Shown: piece after piece, positions 61,368 through 64,000 of the stretch | How positions within the stretch are numbered: the stretch's first letter is position 1 | Layout: every line of letters begins with the position of its first letter | DNA from: Mesorhizobium huakuii | GTDB taxonomy: Bacteria; Pseudomonadota; Alphaproteobacteria; Rhizobiales; Rhizobiaceae | Assembly (NCBI RefSeq): GCF_014189455.1 | Contig: NZ_CP050296.1 | Span: 1,860,001 to 1,924,000, forward strand | Direction: 5' to 3' | DNA: 64,000 nt | Position numbers and translations under genes: made by a program | Notes under the pieces: generated by a model | What the model was told of the DNA's origin: nothing | What the model saw: only the letters and a program-made list of their open reading frames with translations | The model's database searches: none

Positions 61368-62666
61368 TCATCCGCCAAGCAGCCTCTCCACTTCAGCAGC
61401 GATCCGCAGCAGATGCCGGTCATGGCCGTTGCGTGCCACCAGCATCAGTCCGGCCGGCAGCGTCATGCCGGGCATGGGCAGCGAGATCGCACAGAGGTCG
61501 AACTGGTTGGCGACCTGCGTGTTGCGCAACAGCAGGCCTTCGACGCGGTCGCGCAGTTCGGCATCCTCGGCCAGGGAAACGATGGTCGGCGCCGTCACCG
61601 GCGTGGTTGGCAGCGCCAGCGCATCGACCGATGTCAGCCGCTCATCCATGGCGGTGACAAGCGCGCTGCGGCGGCGCAGGGCCCTGATATAGACTGGCGT
61701 CGGCAGCATGGCCGCGCGCGACAAGGGTCCGCTGACATGCGGATCGACCGGCACAGATGCGCCCGTCGCCAACCAGTCGGCATGGATCTCGGCTCCTTCC
61801 ATGGCAGCGATCGAGCCACGTTTGGTGACGGTCCGCATATCGGCAATGAAGTCGTCGATCGATATTTCCACCAACCGCGCCCCTGTCCGCTCGATCTTGG
61901 CAAGGCTGCGATCGAAGGCCGCGCTGATCTCGCTTTCAGTGTCTTCGAAAAGACGGCCGCGCGGAATCCCGACACGAAGCCCGGCAAGCGGGAGCGGCAG
62001 ATGCAGCGGCGGCGGTTCCTCTCCGGCCATCGCAGCGTCTGCAACCGCACATGCAGCAACGCTGAGAGCCAGCGGCCCGATCGAATCCAGTGTCGCGGAC
62101 AATGGAAAGGCGCCGGTCAACGGCACACGCCGCGCCGTCGGCTTGAAGCCGACGACACCATTGAGCGCCGCCGGAATGCGGATCGACCCGCCAGTGTCGG
62201 AACCGATCGAGATGTCGCTCGTCCCCTCGCCGACGGAAACGCCGGCGCCTGAGGACGAGCCGCCGGGAATGCGGCTGGCATCGGCGGCATTGCCGGGCGT
62301 GCCGTAATGCATGTTGTCGCCGATCGCGGTGAAGGCGAATTCGGTCATGTTGGTCTTGCCGATGATGACCGCGCCGGCCTGCCGCAGCCGGCTGACGATG
62401 GCCGCATCGCGCAGCGCGGGTGCGGCGGTCCGAAGCATCAGCGAGCCGGCCGTGGTCGCCTCGCCCGCGACATCGAAGAGATCCTTGATCGAGACGATGG
62501 TGCCGTCGAGCGGTCCAAGCGTCACGCCGGCTCGGCTGCGGGCGTCGCTGGCGTCAGCCGCGGCCCGCGCGGCCTCGGCATAGAGCTTGGTGAAGACCTT
62601 CTCGTCGGCCGCACGATTGGCAAGGCGTGACAGGATGATTTCGAGATAATCGCGGACTGATTGCAT
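61368..62666 (-). CDS. Amidase-signature family hydrolase
   Basis: A protein of about 432 residues. The Ser-cisSer-Lys triad is visible: Lys in VSIKDLFDVAG, the Ser pair in GGSSSGAGVSVGEG and SDTGGSIRIPAALNGVVGFKPT. These are aspartyl/glutamyl-tRNA amidotransferase A relatives acting on small amides. The ATG at 62666 has GGAG 12 nt upstream; a TTG at 62687 is an alternative. No partner genes identify its substrate. Confidence 0.88.
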   Translation of the reverse strand: MQSVRDYLEIILSRLANRAADEKVFTKLYAEAARAAADASDARSRAGVTLGPLDGTIVSIKDLFDVAGEATTAGSLMLRTAAPALRDAAIVSRLRQAGAVIIGKTNMTEFAFTAIGDNMHYGTPGNAADASRIPGGSSSGAGVSVGEGTSDISIGSDTGGSIRIPAALNGVVGFKPTARRVPLTGAFPLSATLDSIGPLALSVAACAVADAAMAGEEPPPLHLPLPLAGLRVGIPRGRLFEDTESEISAAFDRSLAKIERTGARLVEISIDDFIADMRTVTKRGSIAAMEGAEIHADWLATGASVPVDPHVSGPLSRAAMLPTPVYIRALRRRSALVTAMDERLTSVDALALPTTPVTAPTIVSLAEDAELRDRVEGLLLRNTQVANQFDLCAISLPMPGMTLPAGLMLVARNGHDRHLLRIAAEVERLLGG

Positions 62667-62782
62667 ATCGATGTCGGACTCCGCCAAGGTAGAGCGTCTT
62701 TAAGGCAAGCAGCCGGTTTGGCTTGCGGAAGGGATAACCCGGCCAGCGTGCCTTTGCACCTGCCAGCCATAGGAAGATGCTG

Positions 62783-63130
62783 ATGCTGTACAAAGGCAGC
62801 TGCCACTGCGGCAAGGTCGCCTTCCAATTCAAGGCGGAGCTGACCGGTGCCATCAGGTGCAATTGTTCGATCTGTTCGCGCAAAGGCGCGCTTCTATGCG
62901 CCATCCCGCATGAGAGCCTGACTCTCCTGGCCTGGGGCGATGATTTGGGCACCTATACATTCGGCAATCACGCCATGGCGCACCGCTTCTGCCGCACCTG
63001 CGGCATCCATCCTTTCGCCGAGGATGTCCGTGAAGGCAGTGAACGCAGTGCCTATGTCAACCTCAACTGCGTCACCGATCTCGACCCGTCCACTCTGTCG
63101 ATCTTCGATTTCGACGGGCGCGCAGTCTGA
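62783..63130 (+). CDS. GFA-family (Mss4-like fold) zinc-binding protein
   Basis: A protein of 115 residues in the family of glutathione-dependent formaldehyde-activating enzyme. Zinc Cys residues are in SCHCGKV, RCNCSICSRKG and FCRTCGIHPF. The family name rests on one member; most have no known activity. The ATG at 62783 is preferred over that at 62777 because AGGAAG is 6 nt away from the former and adjacent to the latter. Confidence 0.9.
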   Translation: MLYKGSCHCGKVAFQFKAELTGAIRCNCSICSRKGALLCAIPHESLTLLAWGDDLGTYTFGNHAMAHRFCRTCGIHPFAEDVREGSERSAYVNLNCVTDLDPSTLSIFDFDGRAV

Positions 63131-63244
63131 AGCTACCGGCAAGCCGCCGCATTGGCTGACATGCGTTTGTTGCCGCCATCACGGCGGCAGCGGCCCGAAA
63201 ACCATGATGGTTCTCCGGCCGCTGGATAGGTCAGAGGTAAGAAA

Positions 63245-64000
63245 CTATTCGGCCTGCTTCGGGCCGCGCAGGAACACCACGATCGCCGCCAGCAGCGTTG
63301 CGGTGCCGCAATAGGCGAAGGCGCTGGCCACGCCGGCATGGTCGACCAGCAGGCCGCCGAAGACGGCGCCCAGCGCAATCGCCACCTGGAAGGTCGCCAC
63401 CATCAGTCCGCCGGCGCTTTCGGCCTGGTCGGGCGCCGCCCGCACCAGCCAGCTCTGCAGCCCGACCGGCACCGCACCGAAGGCAAAGCCCCAGGCGGCA
63501 ACGGCAGCCGCGGCGATCGTCGGCGACGCGCCGAAGATCAGCATCGAGGCGGCCGCCAGGGCGATCAGCAAGGGCGCCAGCGCCACGGCTATCTTGAGGT
63601 TGCGCTCCGCCAGAAAGCCGCCGGCGATGTTGCCGAAGAACCCGCCTATGCCATAGGCCAGCAGCACCAGCGAGATCGTCTCTATGTGGAGCACCGGCAC
63701 CTTTTCGAGGAAGGGGCGCACATAGGTGAAGCCGGCAAAGTGCCCGGACGCCACCAGCAGCACAACCAGCAGGGCCACCCGGATCGACGGCCGCTCCAGC
63801 ACGTCGAGCAAGGTGCGGAAGCTCGCCACACCCACCGGCGGCAGCTTCGGAATGGTGGCCAATTGCACCAGCAGCGCCAGGGCGCCGACGATGGTGGCAA
63901 TCATGAACGCCGTGCGCCAGCCCCAGATGTCGCCGACATAGGCGCCGACCGGGGCGGCGGTGACGGTGGCGAGCGAAACGCCGGTCAGGATGATCGACAT
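63245..64000 (-). CDS. MFS transporter, 5' end beyond window
   Basis: C-terminal part of a major facilitator protein of the drug/sugar efflux type, 251 residues seen. The visible chain begins within helix 4 (GVSLATVTAAPVGAYVGDIWGWRTAF), matching about residue 135 of a 390-residue transporter, so the gene continues past 64000. About eight helices follow. The apparent ATG at 64000 is internal. The substrate cannot be assigned. Confidence 0.9.
   Translation of the reverse strand: MSIILTGVSLATVTAAPVGAYVGDIWGWRTAFMIATIVGALALLVQLATIPKLPPVGVASFRTLLDVLERPSIRVALLVVLLVASGHFAGFTYVRPFLEKVPVLHIETISLVLLAYGIGGFFGNIAGGFLAERNLKIAVALAPLLIALAAASMLIFGASPTIAAAAVAAWGFAFGAVPVGLQSWLVRAAPDQAESAGGLMVATFQVAIALGAVFGGLLVDHAGVASAFAYCGTATLLAAIVVFLRGPKQAE

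Noticed and set aside
1..64000. tRNA, rRNA or CRISPR array
   Set aside because: No cloverleaf, rRNA stretch or regularly spaced direct repeats were seen; repeats present are inverted intergenic elements.

Overview
The window is high-GC alphaproteobacterial chromosome, most likely Mesorhizobium. Three things point there: a fosX gene embedded in a phn (C-P lyase) operon, an arrangement first described in Mesorhizobium loti; several families of rhizobial intergenic palindromic repeats; and a dense series of sugar ABC transporters paired with Gfo/Idh oxidoreductases and TIM-barrel epimerases. No rRNA, tRNA or CRISPR array was recognised.

Layout. 1-2247: the C-terminal part of polA. 2284-2688: a Zur-like Fur regulator. 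2935-15818: a cell-envelope protease block. It holds a Tat-exported caspase-fold protein, two small exported/membrane proteins of unknown function, a WD40-caspase protein translationally coupled to a Memo-CapA two-domain protein, a secreted MORN-repeat protein, and two divergently transcribed secreted serine proteases, one V8-like and one trypsin-like zymogen. 15845-17512: a GNAT acetyltransferase and an aldo/keto reductase. 17645-25444: a CUT1 sugar ABC importer with oxidoreductase and epimerase, divergent from a LacI regulator and flanked by two matching operators. 25543-26970: gnd. 27117-30387: a copper-handling operon (CopC/CopD, YcnI, PCuAC, DUF2946). 30476-39305: a GntR regulator divergent from a sugar-acid dehydratase, an aldose dehydrogenase, a ribose-type ABC importer and a Zn alcohol dehydrogenase. 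39647-51981: the phosphonate locus, with phnF divergent from phnGHI-fosX-phnJKL, a hexapeptide acyltransferase, a 2H phosphoesterase and phnCDE1E2. 52191-53344: an ISAs1-family insertion sequence lying inside a rhizobial palindromic repeat. 53492-60919: a second sugar block with three TIM-barrel isomerases, a Gfo/Idh enzyme, an enolase-superfamily dehydratase, a frameshifted GntR regulator and a D-2-hydroxyacid dehydrogenase. 60960-64000: a small secreted protein, an amidase, a GFA-family protein and a truncated MFS transporter.

The least conventional part is 2935-15818. Two caspase-fold proteins, which in the metacaspase family usually cut after Arg/Lys, lie beside a trypsin-like zymogen whose predicted activation site is Arg64-Val65, together with a V8-like protease, a MORN protein and an unusual Memo-CapA fusion. 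A periplasmic proteolytic cascade is a testable inference, not something the sequence proves. The phosphonate locus is also informative. It lacks phnM, phnN and phnP within the window, carries a 2H phosphoesterase that could stand in for PhnP, and is interrupted by two small membrane-protein genes.
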